Below the pieces are notes generated by a model. The model searched no databases, had not been told where the DNA came from, and saw nothing but the letters and a program-made list of their open reading frames with translations. A program made the translations under genes and the position numbers. Positions 1 through 11,370 of a DNA stretch of 64,000 bases are shown here, piece by piece. Origin of the DNA: JADFQT01 sp965216025 (lineage in GTDB: Bacteria; Chloroflexota; Dehalococcoidia; Lucifugimonadales; UBA3495). Location of the stretch: NCBI GenBank assembly GCA_965216025.1, contig CBDCEX010000017.1, forward strand, positions 496,001 to 560,000, written 5' to 3'. The stretch's first letter is position 1. Each line of letters opens with the position of its first letter.

Positions 1-1447
1 TAGTTTGATAGGATGACTGTGTAGCTGGAGAGGGAATAGGCAGGTGAGGTGGGGATGTGGATGCGGCAGCTTTCGAGCAGGTGTACGGGTCATTTCGGGA
101 TTTTCACGCTTACTTCGCGCCGCTGTTTGGCCGCCGGGAGACGCGGGAGCACAGCGGTCATTATCTCCAGGCCCTGCTGGTACAGTCTGGGGAGCGGCGC
201 AACGCTGAGAACCTGTCGGAGACGGTTCCGGGGTCAGCCCGAGGGATGCAGCGGTTTCTCACCGATTCTCCCTGGGACGATGAGGTGATTATAGGACGGC
301 TGCAGGAGTACCTGGGAACCCGGCTGGAGCATCCGGAAGGGGTGTGGGTGCTGGACGGCAGCGACTTTCCCAAGCAGGGGAGGAAGTCGGTGGGAGTGGC
401 CCGGCAGTACTGCGGGAGGCTGGGGAAGGTGGCCAACTGCCAGGCGGGGATGTTCCTGGCCTATGTCAGCCCGTTGGGACGGGCATTGGTGGACAAGGGG
501 CTGTATCTGCCCGAGAGTTGGACCTCGGACAAAGACCGGTGTGAGGCGGCGGGTGTGCCGGAGGATAGGCAGGGCTACCGGTCCAAGACGGAGTTGGCCT
601 TGGAGATGGTGGGGCGGGCACAGGAGCGGGGCCACCTGAAGGCTGGATGGGTCGCGGCGGACGACGCCTTCGGGATGTCGCCGTCCTTCCGGGAGGGCCT
701 GGCGGCCTTGGGGATGTGGTACGTGCTGGACGTTCCGTCCGGCTTTACGGTGTGGCCGCCGGAGCCTGCCTGGACCAGTGCGGAGTATCAGGGATTCGGG
801 CGTCCCCGCAAACCCAGGCTGCGAGACGGTCAGTGCCGGACCATGGAGCAGCGCAGCGACGAGTTGCCGGAGGAGGCCTGGCGGGAGATAACGGTGGCCG
901 AGGGAAGCCAGGGGCCACGCAGCTACCTTTTCAGCGCCCAGAGGGTGCGACCGACCAGCAGGCGCAAGCCCGGCGAAATCCACTGGGCCGTCTACCGCCG
1001 GAACCGGGACGGCAGCGAACCCCGCTACTACCTGTCCAATGCTCCGGAGGATACCCCGTTGGAGACCCTGGCATACGTGGGAGGCTCCCGTTGGCGTATA
1101 GAAACGGAGTTTGAGACGGAGAAAAGCGACGTAGGCCTGGACGAGTACGAGACCCGCACCTGGGCTGGCTGGCATCACCACGTGGCCCTGTGCCTGCTGG
1201 GCGGAGCTTTTCTGCTGAGCCTGCAACAGGCTTGGGGGGAAAAAGATGCCCCGGATCACGAGGCCACAGGTGTACCGGGTGGTGCGGGAGATGCTGCCCC
1301 GGGAACGGTTCGGGCCAACCGAGTTGCTGCGGTGGCTTGAGGATACGCAGGACAGTAACGAACGGGCCAAACGCTCCCATGCCAAGCGCCGCGCCGCCAT
1401 GCGGGCATCACCCCACATCCCTCCCTGAACTGACGTTGTAATACTAG
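1..1447 (+). mobile_element. IS701-family insertion sequence (left end at or beyond window edge)
   Basis: The element holds one transposase gene. Its right end, read inward, is CTAGTATTACAACGTCAG. Positions 1444-1447 (CTAG) are also the first four bases of the neighbouring 178 bp MITE, so the IS appears to have inserted in that terminal CTAG. IS701 elements are known to target CTAG-like tetranucleotides. The left end is not resolved: the window opens with TAGTTTGATAGG, which could be the end minus its first C, but similarity to the right end is weak. A 145 bp element at 37942-38086 has the same terminal sequence and is probably a non-autonomous relative. Confidence 0.75.
57..1340 (+). CDS. 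IS701-family DDE transposase
   Basis: This 427-residue protein has the IS701 layout. A first catalytic Asp lies in VWVLDGSDFPKQG (about residue 100), followed by the SVGVARQYCGRLGKVANCQ block. A second Asp lies in WVAADDAFGMSP (about 202). The glutamate region is RWRIETEFETEKSDVG, about residue 350, just before the conserved tryptophan/histidine block TWAGWHHHVAL. It should catalyse cut-and-paste movement of the surrounding element. The length is normal for the family and no internal stop is present, so it may be functional. The long antisense frame at 234-1418 is a GC-skew shadow. Confidence 0.88.
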   Translation: MDAAAFEQVYGSFRDFHAYFAPLFGRRETREHSGHYLQALLVQSGERRNAENLSETVPGSARGMQRFLTDSPWDDEVIIGRLQEYLGTRLEHPEGVWVLDGSDFPKQGRKSVGVARQYCGRLGKVANCQAGMFLAYVSPLGRALVDKGLYLPESWTSDKDRCEAAGVPEDRQGYRSKTELALEMVGRAQERGHLKAGWVAADDAFGMSPSFREGLAALGMWYVLDVPSGFTVWPPEPAWTSAEYQGFGRPRKPRLRDGQCRTMEQRSDELPEEAWREITVAEGSQGPRSYLFSAQRVRPTSRRKPGEIHWAVYRRNRDGSEPRYYLSNAPEDTPLETLAYVGGSRWRIETEFETEKSDVGLDEYETRTWAGWHHHVALCLLGGAFLLSLQQAWGEKDAPDHEATGVPGGAGDAAPGTVRANRVAAVA

Positions 1448-1621
1448 AAGTCTGGCCGGAAACCTCGATTCCCCCTAGGCCAGCGTTTTCTTAACGTCGA
1501 TTATCGATGGCATAGTGGGTATTGCAACGTATTACATGCACCACCATGCCATATAAGTCTTGAATACGGCTGCTTCGCGTAGCGCAAAACCCGGCCAATG
1601 GCTTTCCGGCCAGACTTCTAG
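1444..1621. repeat. 178 bp MITE, copy a (in hsdR)
   Basis: The element has perfect terminal inverted repeats CTAGAAGTCTGGCCGGAAA and its complement. It has no coding capacity of its own. It interrupts hsdR after about codon 523; the frame then reads through the MITE and adds a tail of about 43 residues before a stop. The same element, in either orientation, occurs at 7411-7588, 14220-14302 (partial), 15532-15709, 37784-37945 (decayed) and 58319-58497. The CTAG or TA duplication resembles IS630/Tc1-mariner targeting, but no autonomous element with these ends is in the window. Confidence 0.9.
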
Positions 1622-3191
1622 CCCTCTTTGAGTCGAACTTGGGGTAGTCGTCGATGTTCTTGATGACGTTGAAGTACCGGCTGACCGGGGTGTAGTTGGT
1701 CAGCACGTCCATGATGAAGCCCTCTTCTATGGCCTGCTTCATCGTGTAGTTGTGGAAGGGCAGGTGTCTTACCTTCCCGTCGGGCTGGGGGTCCGGGATC
1801 CCAAACATTTCGAGGGTCTTGTTCTTGGGGGTGGCGGTGAACGCCAGGTAGGAGGCGTTGGTGAGCATCCTCCGGCTCTCGATGATCCGGTTTACCTGGT
1901 CCTCGAAGGTGTCTTCGTCCTCTTCGCTTTCTGACGTTCCTTCTCCCAGGGCCTGGGCCACGGCGCCCGCCGCCCTTCCACCCTGGCTGGAGTGGGCCTC
2001 ATCTATGATGATGGCGAACCTGCGGTCCCGGTGATCGTTGCCTATGTCGTCCAGTATGAAGGGAAACTTCTGGACTGTGGTGATGATGATTTTCTTCCCT
2101 TCTTCAATGAACCTGCGGAGGTCCCCCGACCTGTCGGCGTGTCCAACCGTGGACGCAACCTGGGTGAACTGTCGGATGGTCCCGTCAATCTGACGGTCCA
2201 GCACCCTGCGGTCGGTGATGACGATGATGGAGTCGAAGGCGGGTTTTCCTTCGTATTCCACCCCGATCAGTTGCCGGGCCACCCAGGCGATGGAGTTGGA
2301 CTTTCCGCTGCCGGCCGAGTGCTGGACCAGGTACTTCTGTCCGGCGCCGTTTTCTTCCGCATCAGAGAGGAGTTTCCGGACAACATCGAGCTGGTGATAC
2401 CTGGGCCATATCTGCCGGTTGTTCGTCTTCTGGGCGTAGTTTTCAAGGATGTCGGTGAGTCCGTCGGGGGTGAGTATCTCCTCCCAGAGGTAGGCGGTCT
2501 TCATCCCGCCCGGGTTGACCGGGTTGCCGGCGCCGCCGTTCTCCTTGCCCTTGTTGAAGGGGAGGAAGTCGGACGCCTTGCCCTTCAGTTCAGTGCAGAA
2601 TTTCACCTCTTCATCGTCGACGGCGAAGTGGACGGCGCACCGGCCGAGCCGGAAGAGGTCCTCCTGCGGGCTTCGGGATGTTTTGTATTGCTCCACGGCG
2701 TCGGCGACGGTCTGGCCTGTGAACCGGTTCTTGAGTTCCATGGTGATGACCGGTAGGCCGTTCACGAACAGAGCGATGTCCAGGGACAGTTGCTGGTTGC
2801 TGGCGCTGTACCTGAGTTGCCGGGTGACGGAGAACCGGTTCTGCCGGTAGCGCTCTTCGGCCTGGGTGTTGCCCCGGGTTGGAGTCCCGTAGAAGAGGGT
2901 TATCTCGTTGGGTCCGTGCTGCACTCCCTTCCGGAGTACGTCGATGATGCCCCGACTGGTGATCTCCCGTTTGAGGCGGTCCAGGAACCTTCTTCTCGTG
3001 GTGGAATCTGCGGCTAGGTCCAGTGAGGCCGCAGTCTCTGGCTGGGTGGCCTGAAGGAAGTCGGAGAGGTGGCTGAGGTCGACGCAGTGGGCGCGTTCGT
3101 AGTCCTGCGGGTCGCCAGGGAGCCACCCGTTGTTGGTCAGGGAAGTGGTGATCAGGGCTTCCAGACCCTTCTCGGTGGTGTCGGTGACCAT
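1622..3191 (-). pseudogene. hsdR: Type I restriction endonuclease R subunit, truncated by MITE
   Basis: HsdR is the ATP-driven translocase and nuclease subunit of type I restriction enzymes. Visible parts are the PD-(D/E)xK nuclease motif (Asp138 in LSLDIALF, then MELKN with Glu152 and Lys154), Walker A HSAGSGKS (291-298), DEAH (397-400) and helicase motif III-like AFTATP (about 450-455). About 523 genuine residues remain, against roughly 1,000 in the family. The second RecA lobe and C-terminal HsdM-binding region are lost at the MITE and adjoining IS701. The ATG at 3191 has a GAGGA ribosome-binding site. Restriction activity is not expected. Confidence 0.9.
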
Positions 3192-3274
3192 GGTGCTGTC
3201 CTCGGGGGTGTTGTTGCTCTCTTGGCAACCATCATCCCAACAACGATGTGGCTGGTCAACGGGACGGTCTTCTT

Positions 3275-3595
3275 CTACGGTATCTGTACGTCCTTCAGTT
3301 CGCCGGGCTGTAACCCTTCCAGGGCGATGCGGACGACTTCAGTGTTCCTCGCCATGCGCGGCCAGGAAGTGTTCATCAGGACAACAACTGCGATCTGGCG
3401 GTTGGACATGTTCTGCTGGTATCGGATGCTCTGGTCCGTGGTTAGTAGTACATCGAACCCGGCTTCTTCGGCCCGGTCCATCAGAACGCCGTTGGCCAGA
3501 GTATCCCATCCTCGCTCCACGGACGTTTCCACTTCATGTCCGAAGAGTCGGCGGCGTAGAGGTCTGGGCGTTCCCTTATCGAACAGTATGCTCAT
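3275..3595 (-). CDS. DUF5615-family PIN-like toxin
   Basis: A 106-residue protein starting MSILFDKGTPRPLRRRLFGH, with an acidic residue near the N-terminus and TTDQSIRYQQN in the middle, as in DUF5615 PIN-like proteins. Members of this family are found with DUF433 proteins and are regarded as VapC-like RNase toxins; no activity can be shown from sequence alone. Its start overlaps the DUF433 gene by 20 bp, so the two are translationally coupled. The pair lies between hsdR and hsdS on the same strand, a usual position for accessory genes in type I restriction islands. Confidence 0.8.
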   Translation of the reverse strand: MSILFDKGTPRPLRRRLFGHEVETSVERGWDTLANGVLMDRAEEAGFDVLLTTDQSIRYQQNMSNRQIAVVVLMNTSWPRMARNTEVVRIALEGLQPGELKDVQIP

Positions 3596-3818
3596 CAGGT
3601 ACCCTGGCCCGTAGGTCCTGAGCCACGAACTCCAGTACTGCTTTCACGTCCGCTTCTTCCACGCCTTCAAACCATTCCATGAAATCGTAGATCGTGGCTC
3701 CTGATGCCAGGTTTTCAAACAGGGAATACACCGGCAACCTGGTTCCTCTGAATACCCAGTTGCCGCTCACTTTACCCGGCACGCTCTCCACCTCGGGGCA
3801 GTTGCTCCAGTTGATCAT
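3576..3818 (-). CDS. DUF433 antitoxin-like protein
   Basis: An 80-residue protein with the DUF433 signature: PEVESVPGKVSGNWVFRGTR then LPVYSLFENLASGATIYDFM and a C-terminal helix EADVKAVLEFVAQ. This winged-helix-like fold is typical of antitoxins paired with DUF5615 proteins. It probably binds its own promoter and neutralises the toxin encoded immediately downstream (20 bp overlap). It is complete, unlike most restriction genes around it, which suggests the pair has been kept while the restriction genes decayed. Confidence 0.8.
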   Translation of the reverse strand: MINWSNCPEVESVPGKVSGNWVFRGTRLPVYSLFENLASGATIYDFMEWFEGVEEADVKAVLEFVAQDLRARVPDEHTVR

Positions 3819-3891
3819 GTCCGCATCTCCTGTTCTGGGGGTTGACTGTCCTAGCCTGTTCTGTTGTTTAGAGTGTGGTGAAGGCTTCTAG

Positions 3892-4590
3892 TCAGTCGGA
3901 CTCTCTGGCTTCCATCTGTTCTCTGATTTCCTGCAGGGTGCGTCCCCCGTACATCCAATACTGTGATCCCTGCAACCCCCAGTTGGAGTTCATTACCTTT
4001 TGGGCCGCAACTGATAGGGACATAATCTCGCCTTCGTATTCAACTCTTGCAGGTTTTTGATTCACGACTCTGCAGGTGATTTCCGGGTCTTTTACGAATT
4101 CGAGTATCTCCCCAACTTGTATATCCAACATCTCGAAGTTGAGACGTTCTGTCCGGGCTATCGCCCGGTTTACCGACACAGTATCTTCATTGCCAGTGCT
4201 GGTGTCTATCTCTACCTGGTTTGTGACGTCCTCGACTTCCACCTACTTTATGACGGCGGCTGCGCGGTGGGGGTCAACGGTGAAGAACTCCCGGCGCGGG
4301 TGGGACCTCTTGTCCCCGAAGGCCTCGAATAGTGATCTCTCCACCCTGGCCGGGTCTTCAACTCTTGCTGCGTAGTAACAGGTGAATGGGACTGGGACCG
4401 ACGTGTCAAAGAGACTCTGCATTCTCTGGGTGAGGTTCTCGGTTCTTCCCAGCTTGATATATCCCGGCATGGCGGGATTCTCTAGGACGTAGACTATTCC
4501 GGTGTTGCTTCCGGCCCCACTCGGCCTCGGTTCCGGGGCAGGTGTGTTGGGGGTGGAGTTGCTGGAATCAGGAGTCTGTGTCTCATTCAC
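3892..4590 (-). pseudogene. GIY-YIG/T5orf172-DUF4357 protein, split by in-frame amber
   Basis: The first part (4590-4243) holds a GIY-YIG-like motif, GIVYVLENPAMPGYIKLGRT, with RVERSLFEAFGDKR downstream. The frame meets a TAG at 4243-4245 after VIK and continues in the same frame as a DUF4357-like tail ending with SQYWMYGGRTLQEIRE (to 3892). Homologues of this architecture, common beside type I systems, run straight through this point, so I read one gene of about 232 codons with a nonsense mutation. The GTG start at 4590 overlaps the proper hsdS stop (GTGA). A separate downstream start at GTG 4242 cannot be excluded. The function of the family is unclear. Confidence 0.7.
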
Positions 4591-5844
4591 GGTTTGGCTT
4601 CTCGCACGTCTATTTTCCCGGTGACCACGTCGGCAATCAACCGGGTGCGGTATTCCTCCATCAGTGCTGTCTGGCGGCGGGAGCGGTTGATAGCCGTTTG
4701 AATGGACGCTGTCTCTTTCGAGGTACGGTCCATGATCTGAATCTTGCTGCTCTTTGGGCGGCACTGCAATGGCGATGCTCATCAGTCTGTCTTGGGTGAG
4801 CTTGGGTTGAGCTGCTCCAGAGATCCACGGTTTGTAGTCTATTCCCTCCAGCAGTCCAGCAAGGAACTCGAGATTCCCTCTCCGTGGCTTCAGTATGTGT
4901 GCATGATTGTTTACCCAAAACTTGCCTCGGGCGATTATTGCGAGAGGTAAGTTCCGAAGGACTAGATTTGCTCCGTCCTCCGCGATAAGCAACAACTCGT
5001 CCTTAAACAGGTATCCTTCAACATTGTCTATCACCCCGGAGGCGCCGTAATAGTCGTAATGCCGTATAGACATCGTCCTCCTCTCTGTAGCGCTCAGCGG
5101 GATTCTCTGGTGATTCAGGGAATAGAACTCGTTTTTGACTCTGGAGATGTCCCATTGTTCCGGCACGTCCCCCAGCCACTCCATCCCGGATGGCTTGAGC
5201 CGGACGTTGGGATCCAGGCCCCGGGTGACGGCCTGGTGGACCAGCGCCTGCCGCTCCTCCTCCAGCAGGGCGATGAGCCGCTCCTTGCCCGCGATGTAGC
5301 GCTGGATCTGCTCGTCGGCGTGGTCGAGGAACCGGACGATGGCGGTTTGTTCGTCGAGGGGTGGGAGTGGTTGCCGCAGGTTCCCTATGAACTGCCAATC
5401 GGCCCTCGGCATCTTCGCCCCGAAGGTTGAGGCATCTATGGTGTCTATTACCTGCTTGGATCTGAGGAGTACTTCGAGGTAGGTGGGGAGCAGGTTGGAG
5501 GTATCGGCCCTGAGGACTAGAAATTCGCTGACGCAGACACCGGCTTGGTCCGGTCGGGTGACTTTTGCTAGGTAGGGACGCAGTTTTCCGAACAGTACGT
5601 CTCCCGGCTCGAACTGTTTTGCCTGGCTCTCGAAGTTAGTTCCGTTCCCGTCTGGGGTAATTTTGCCTGTCCAGCTTTCGACGTGTTCAAGTGCTATGTA
5701 CGAGCTGCTGTGATCTTTGCCTTTAGCTGGTGCATTGATGTTGTCGGCATGCTCCTTCAGCCTTTCCGACCTCCAGTGTGCCGGAATATCGCTTGCCCAG
5801 AGGGCGCCTGAGGGTTTGTAGCTGGAATATCTCTTGACCGCCAT
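4587..5844 (-). pseudogene. hsdS: Type I restriction specificity subunit, frameshifted near the 3' end
   Basis: HsdS has two target-recognition domains joined by conserved helices. Here TRD1 begins after IPAHWRSERLKEHADN, the central coiled coil is LDEQTAIVRFLDHADEQIQR, and TRD2 starts at GDVPEQWDISRVKNEF. Near 4745 the frame shifts by one base. The expected end, MEEYRTRLIADVVTGKIDVR, lies in another frame and stops at 4587, while the original frame runs on into the GIY-YIG gene, giving a false fusion. ATG 5844 lies one base after the hsdM stop and is preferred over TTG 5862. The last helix, which contacts HsdM, would be lost. Confidence 0.85.
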
Positions 5845-5845
5845 G

Positions 5846-8005
<2,160 letters not shown>

Positions 8006-8643
8006 ACTCCTTTCTTCGGACTGAAACTCATTTTACATGAACGGGGCGTCGGAGATGTATTCTCCGGTGCCCCTGAGGTGCTACCTTGTTACTGTCCTAG
8101 CCGACATACCTCTGGTGACAATTCCTATTTTTTGTGCAAAGCCGTTTGAGCCATTGACTGATTCTCCATGTCTCACTTCTTGATCTCAAAGTTTTGGACT
8201 GCTAAGAACTAACTGGAGAGTATCCCAAAGAAAAATCCCCGCAGCAATTCGGGGGTTTTCATTTTCCCTATATGTCCGTGGGCTTTTACCCTGGCTCCGC
8301 TCCTCTTTCTCTTTTTCCGATTGATATGGTCTCCGGGTGTCTCTCCTGGAATTTCTCCCATTCTCGGGGGCTGATCTCCTCGATGGATTTCTTCCAGTCT
8401 CTGGAGAAGGTCTTCCGGGTTGTCCTCCCAGCAGACGGCCACCATGATGATTGTGGTCTCACCTTCCGGTGCCAGTCGGAGTGGATGCTGCCCAGTAGGA
8501 GCAGGTCTCGCTGAGGCTGAGCTTGAATATCCATCTCGTCGAATGGCTGTGTGCTTCTCTCCGGTTTTCCCTGTAGCCTATCAATAGTGTTGGCGATAAA
8601 TCCCTTTTATACAAGTTCTTCCGTCGCAAGTGTCGGTTGAGGA
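8006..8643. other. No assignable gene; short frames only
   Basis: The stretch upstream of hsdM holds only two overlapping minus-strand frames (8534-8286 and 8445-8209) rich in Lys, Arg and Trp. Neither resembles a family I know; they may be the remains of one frameshifted gene. A hairpin lies near 8237-8254. No clear hsdM promoter was found. Confidence 0.4.
8237..8260. terminator. Hairpin, possible bidirectional terminator
   Basis: CCCCG (8237-8241) pairs with CGGGG (8250-8254), followed by TTTT on the plus strand and preceded by AAAAA, which gives a T-run on the minus strand. It lies at the end of the minus-strand frame at 8209-8445. The stem is only five pairs, so strength is uncertain. 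Confidence 0.45.
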
Positions 8644-9887
8644 CAGGGCCTTTTCATTCTCCTGCCTGGTAGGTAAAGCCCATCATGTCGAAAGCTTCGC
8701 TGAGATGGGCATTGTGGCGGCGTAGGGCAGCGGCTACGTTGGAATGCCCAGCCCGACGTACCAAGCTGATGACCGGGTTTCGCAGGCCCGCCAGCACCTG
8801 AGGGGCGGCCCCAGTGCGCACCTGAGAGCGGTCCTCGTCGAAGGTCACATCCCGTACCCAGTGGAGGCGGTTCTCGATGCCCCAGTGCCCACGGGAAAGG
8901 CTCAACAATCGCCTGGCATCGGCATCAGTGGCTGGGAGACTGCTAATTGCATAGCTCACAGCCACCTGTTTCTTGCCCTTCACGACCCGCTGGCGCTCTA
9001 GCCGACACACCTGTTGCAGATGCGGCCACGCTTCCCCGACCGTCCCAGCGCTGCCCACGTAGCCATTTAGCTCTGGGTCGGCCAAGGCCCACAACTCTCG
9101 CCGCTCCAGCCGCCCATGACGCCGCTTTACTGGAGCATCGGCCCAGACCGTCAGCTTGGCCCCGCGTGCTCGCCACTCCGCTGCCAGCCAGGGAGGTACG
9201 GTTGGGCCACCAGCCCTCTCAGTTCCTAGCAGGGGAAAAAGCCACCTCCAGGTCTCGGCGCAAGGTGGGCTGATTCTCTTTAACTGGCAGCAGATACTCT
9301 CCGCCGCCTGCCACAATCTGCTCACAGACTTTCCGTTGGGTCAGTAAGGCATCAGCCACTACTACCCGACCCTTCAGGGGTACCTGGCCCAATGCTTCTT
9401 TGACCGCCGCCAATTCTTCCCCTTTGCCCAGCGCGGCTAGCGTAGGCCGACACCAGATGGACCCCGGGTATCTCTTGGCCGTGGACCCCTCGCAAGGTTT
9501 TCCCGTCCAGGGACAGGGGGTCATCCGCCTCTACCCCGCTATTTGCCAGCCAGTTGCCGACTTCTGCCTCAAAGGCCGCCACGTCCAGGCCCTTGAACAC
9601 CCGGTGGAGGGTGGCCACGCAGGGTGTCTTCTCCTGGCTGAACCCCAAAAGCTGCGCCGTAGCACCCCCTTGGTCCCGCCCCCATTGAGCTATGGCGTAT
9701 AAGCTGCGGGCGCCGCACAGCATGGCACAGGTGGCCAAGGCCAGGATCGCCCCCAAAGAGTGGCGTCGCCCTTGGCTACTCCGGAAGTCAGGCACCAAAT
9801 CCAGCGTTTCTCTCAAAGTCATCATCCTTCCCTCCCGCTTAAACTGGCAATAATTTTATACTATTTTGAGAAAATGAAAAGGCCCTG
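8644..9887 (-). mobile_element. ISAs1-family element, copy A (29 bp deletion)
   Basis: The ends are CAGGGCCTTTTCATT and its inverted match. The copy is 1,244 bp, 29 bp shorter than copy B because the segment between 9439 and 9440, which follows TTTGCCC in copy B, is missing. No target duplication is visible. It lies in the same orientation as copy B (11371-12643), with one gene between them. Confidence 0.88.
8654..9825 (-). pseudogene. ISAs1 transposase, copy A (deleted and frameshifted)
   Basis: ISAs1-family DDE transposase with SLDGKTLRG (first Asp), VVADALLTQRK and VKENQP in the first frame, and HWGIENRLHWVRDVTFDEDR (catalytic Glu region) in the second. The 29 bp deletion breaks the first frame between EIPGVHLVSAYASRAG and the ADALLTQRK block. 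The copy also carries the frame break near 9235 that all four copies share. It cannot make a complete protein. Confidence 0.88.
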
Positions 9888-10057
9888 GCACTGGGTAGGG
9901 TAGCTTGGACGGGGAGCGTTAACCATGCTACCATCCATTCAACATTCCTTTACACCTTGGGAACTTCTACCCTCTGGAGGCCGAGTCCTTCGGCGAGGCT
10001 CCGGTCGGATTCCCAATTCGGCATGCCCATGATATTGGAGGTTTACGCAAAAATAAG

Positions 10058-11341
10058 ATGGAGCCATCCGATTTAGGGAAGCTAGCGCTTCTGGTTCTTT
10101 GCCTGGGATTATCCGCCTTTTTCTCCTCCTCAGAAACCGCCTTCATCGCCTTCCCCAGGTCCCGTCTGCTGCACCTGGTAAATATAGGCCACCAGAGGGC
10201 CAAGTTGGTATCCCGGCTGGTCCAGCGCCCCGAGCGGCTTTTAGCCACGGTCTTGCTGAGCAACAACCTGGTCAATACCGCCGCTGCCACCCTGGGGACA
10301 GCCCTAACCATCGGGTTCCTGGGCAACTCTACCATCGCCGTCCTGGTTTCTACCTTGGGCGTCACCGCTCTGCTGCTGGTTTTCAGCGAAACCTTGCCCA
10401 AGACCGTGGCCTGGAACCGCCCGGAGAGAGTCGCCTTCACTTTTTCCCGCCCCCTGGCCCTGGTCGACTGGGTTCTAACCCCGGCCACCTGGGGCCTGCA
10501 AAGATTAGCTAGGCTTTTCACCAAGCTCTTGGGTATCGCCGAGACTGCCTCACAGGTCAGCGAGCAAGAAATTCGAAGCCTGATCGCCGTAGGGGCCCAA
10601 TCTGGGGAAATGGAGGCCAGGGAGGCGGCCCTGCTAGAAAAGGTTTTTAGGTTCGGCGACCAACAGGTCATGGATGTAATGACGCCTCGTCCCGAGATAG
10701 TCTGGGTGGAGCAAGGTACAACCCTGGAGAAGTTTCTGGCCATTTTTTCCAGGCAGCGGCACAACCAATTTCCGGTTTTCCTTGAGTCAACGGAAAATGT
10801 CACTGGAGTGCTTTCGGTGAAGGACGTACTTCTGGGGCTAGGGGAAGGCAAGCTGCGGGCGAAGGACAGCGTTACCTCCGAATTGAGACCGGCCTACTTC
10901 GTTCCGGAAACCAAACCGGTGAGCGATACTTTTGAAGAGACGCAGCGAGGCGGCCACGGCATCGTTTTGGCCGTGGATGAGTTCGGCGGCATAGCCGGTT
11001 TAGCTACGTTGGAGCAGCTACTGGGGGTAATCGTCGGCACCGTGGACGAGGAAGGTGTGAACCCGGACCGACCTCTCGTCGCCGTTGATCAGGACACCTT
11101 TTTGATCGATGCCGGGGTGGGCATCGCCGAGATCAACGACCAGCTAGCCTTGAACCTACCCGAGGGAGAATATCGGACGGTAGCCGGGTTCATATTGGAC
11201 CGGCTGGGCCGCATACCCCAGGTTGGAGACGGTGTGGAATTTCAAGACGGGCAGTTGACCGTCAGGGTAATGGACCGAGTCAAAATTGAAGAGGTAGAAG
11301 TGCACCGCACCCGGGCCCGCGACCGGGTCGACTCGGAATGA
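10058..11341 (+). CDS. CNNM/CorC (HlyC)-type membrane protein with CBS pair
   Basis: A 427-residue member of the CNNM/UPF0053 family. The N-terminal CNNM domain has hydrophobic segments (LALLVLCLGLSAFFSSSETA and LLSNNLVNTAAATLGTALTI) with the characteristic SSSETA and SNN motifs. A CBS pair follows (MDVMTPRPEIVWV at about 206; VTGVLSVKDVLLGLG), then a C-terminal CorC_HlyC domain (EYRTVAGFILDRLGRIPQVGD). Such proteins are linked to Mg2+/Co2+ efflux; the old name hemolysin is misleading. The gene stands alone between two ISAs1 copies in the same orientation. Length and motifs are complete. Confidence 0.9.
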   Translation: MEPSDLGKLALLVLCLGLSAFFSSSETAFIAFPRSRLLHLVNIGHQRAKLVSRLVQRPERLLATVLLSNNLVNTAAATLGTALTIGFLGNSTIAVLVSTLGVTALLLVFSETLPKTVAWNRPERVAFTFSRPLALVDWVLTPATWGLQRLARLFTKLLGIAETASQVSEQEIRSLIAVGAQSGEMEAREAALLEKVFRFGDQQVMDVMTPRPEIVWVEQGTTLEKFLAIFSRQRHNQFPVFLESTENVTGVLSVKDVLLGLGEGKLRAKDSVTSELRPAYFVPETKPVSDTFEETQRGGHGIVLAVDEFGGIAGLATLEQLLGVIVGTVDEEGVNPDRPLVAVDQDTFLIDAGVGIAEINDQLALNLPEGEYRTVAGFILDRLGRIPQVGDGVEFQDGQLTVRVMDRVKIEEVEVHRTRARDRVDSE

Positions 11342-11370
11342 ACCGCTTGGCCTCGCCCGGCCCACTAAGG

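Noticed and set aside
234..1418. Long antisense open frame opposite the IS701 transposase
   Set aside because: Its composition is biased and matches no family; the plus-strand frame has full transposase motifs. GC-rich genes often leave the opposite strand open.
9967..10851. Antisense frame over the CNNM gene
   Set aside because: Ser/Arg-rich translation without any motif; the plus strand encodes a clear CNNM-CBS-CorC protein.
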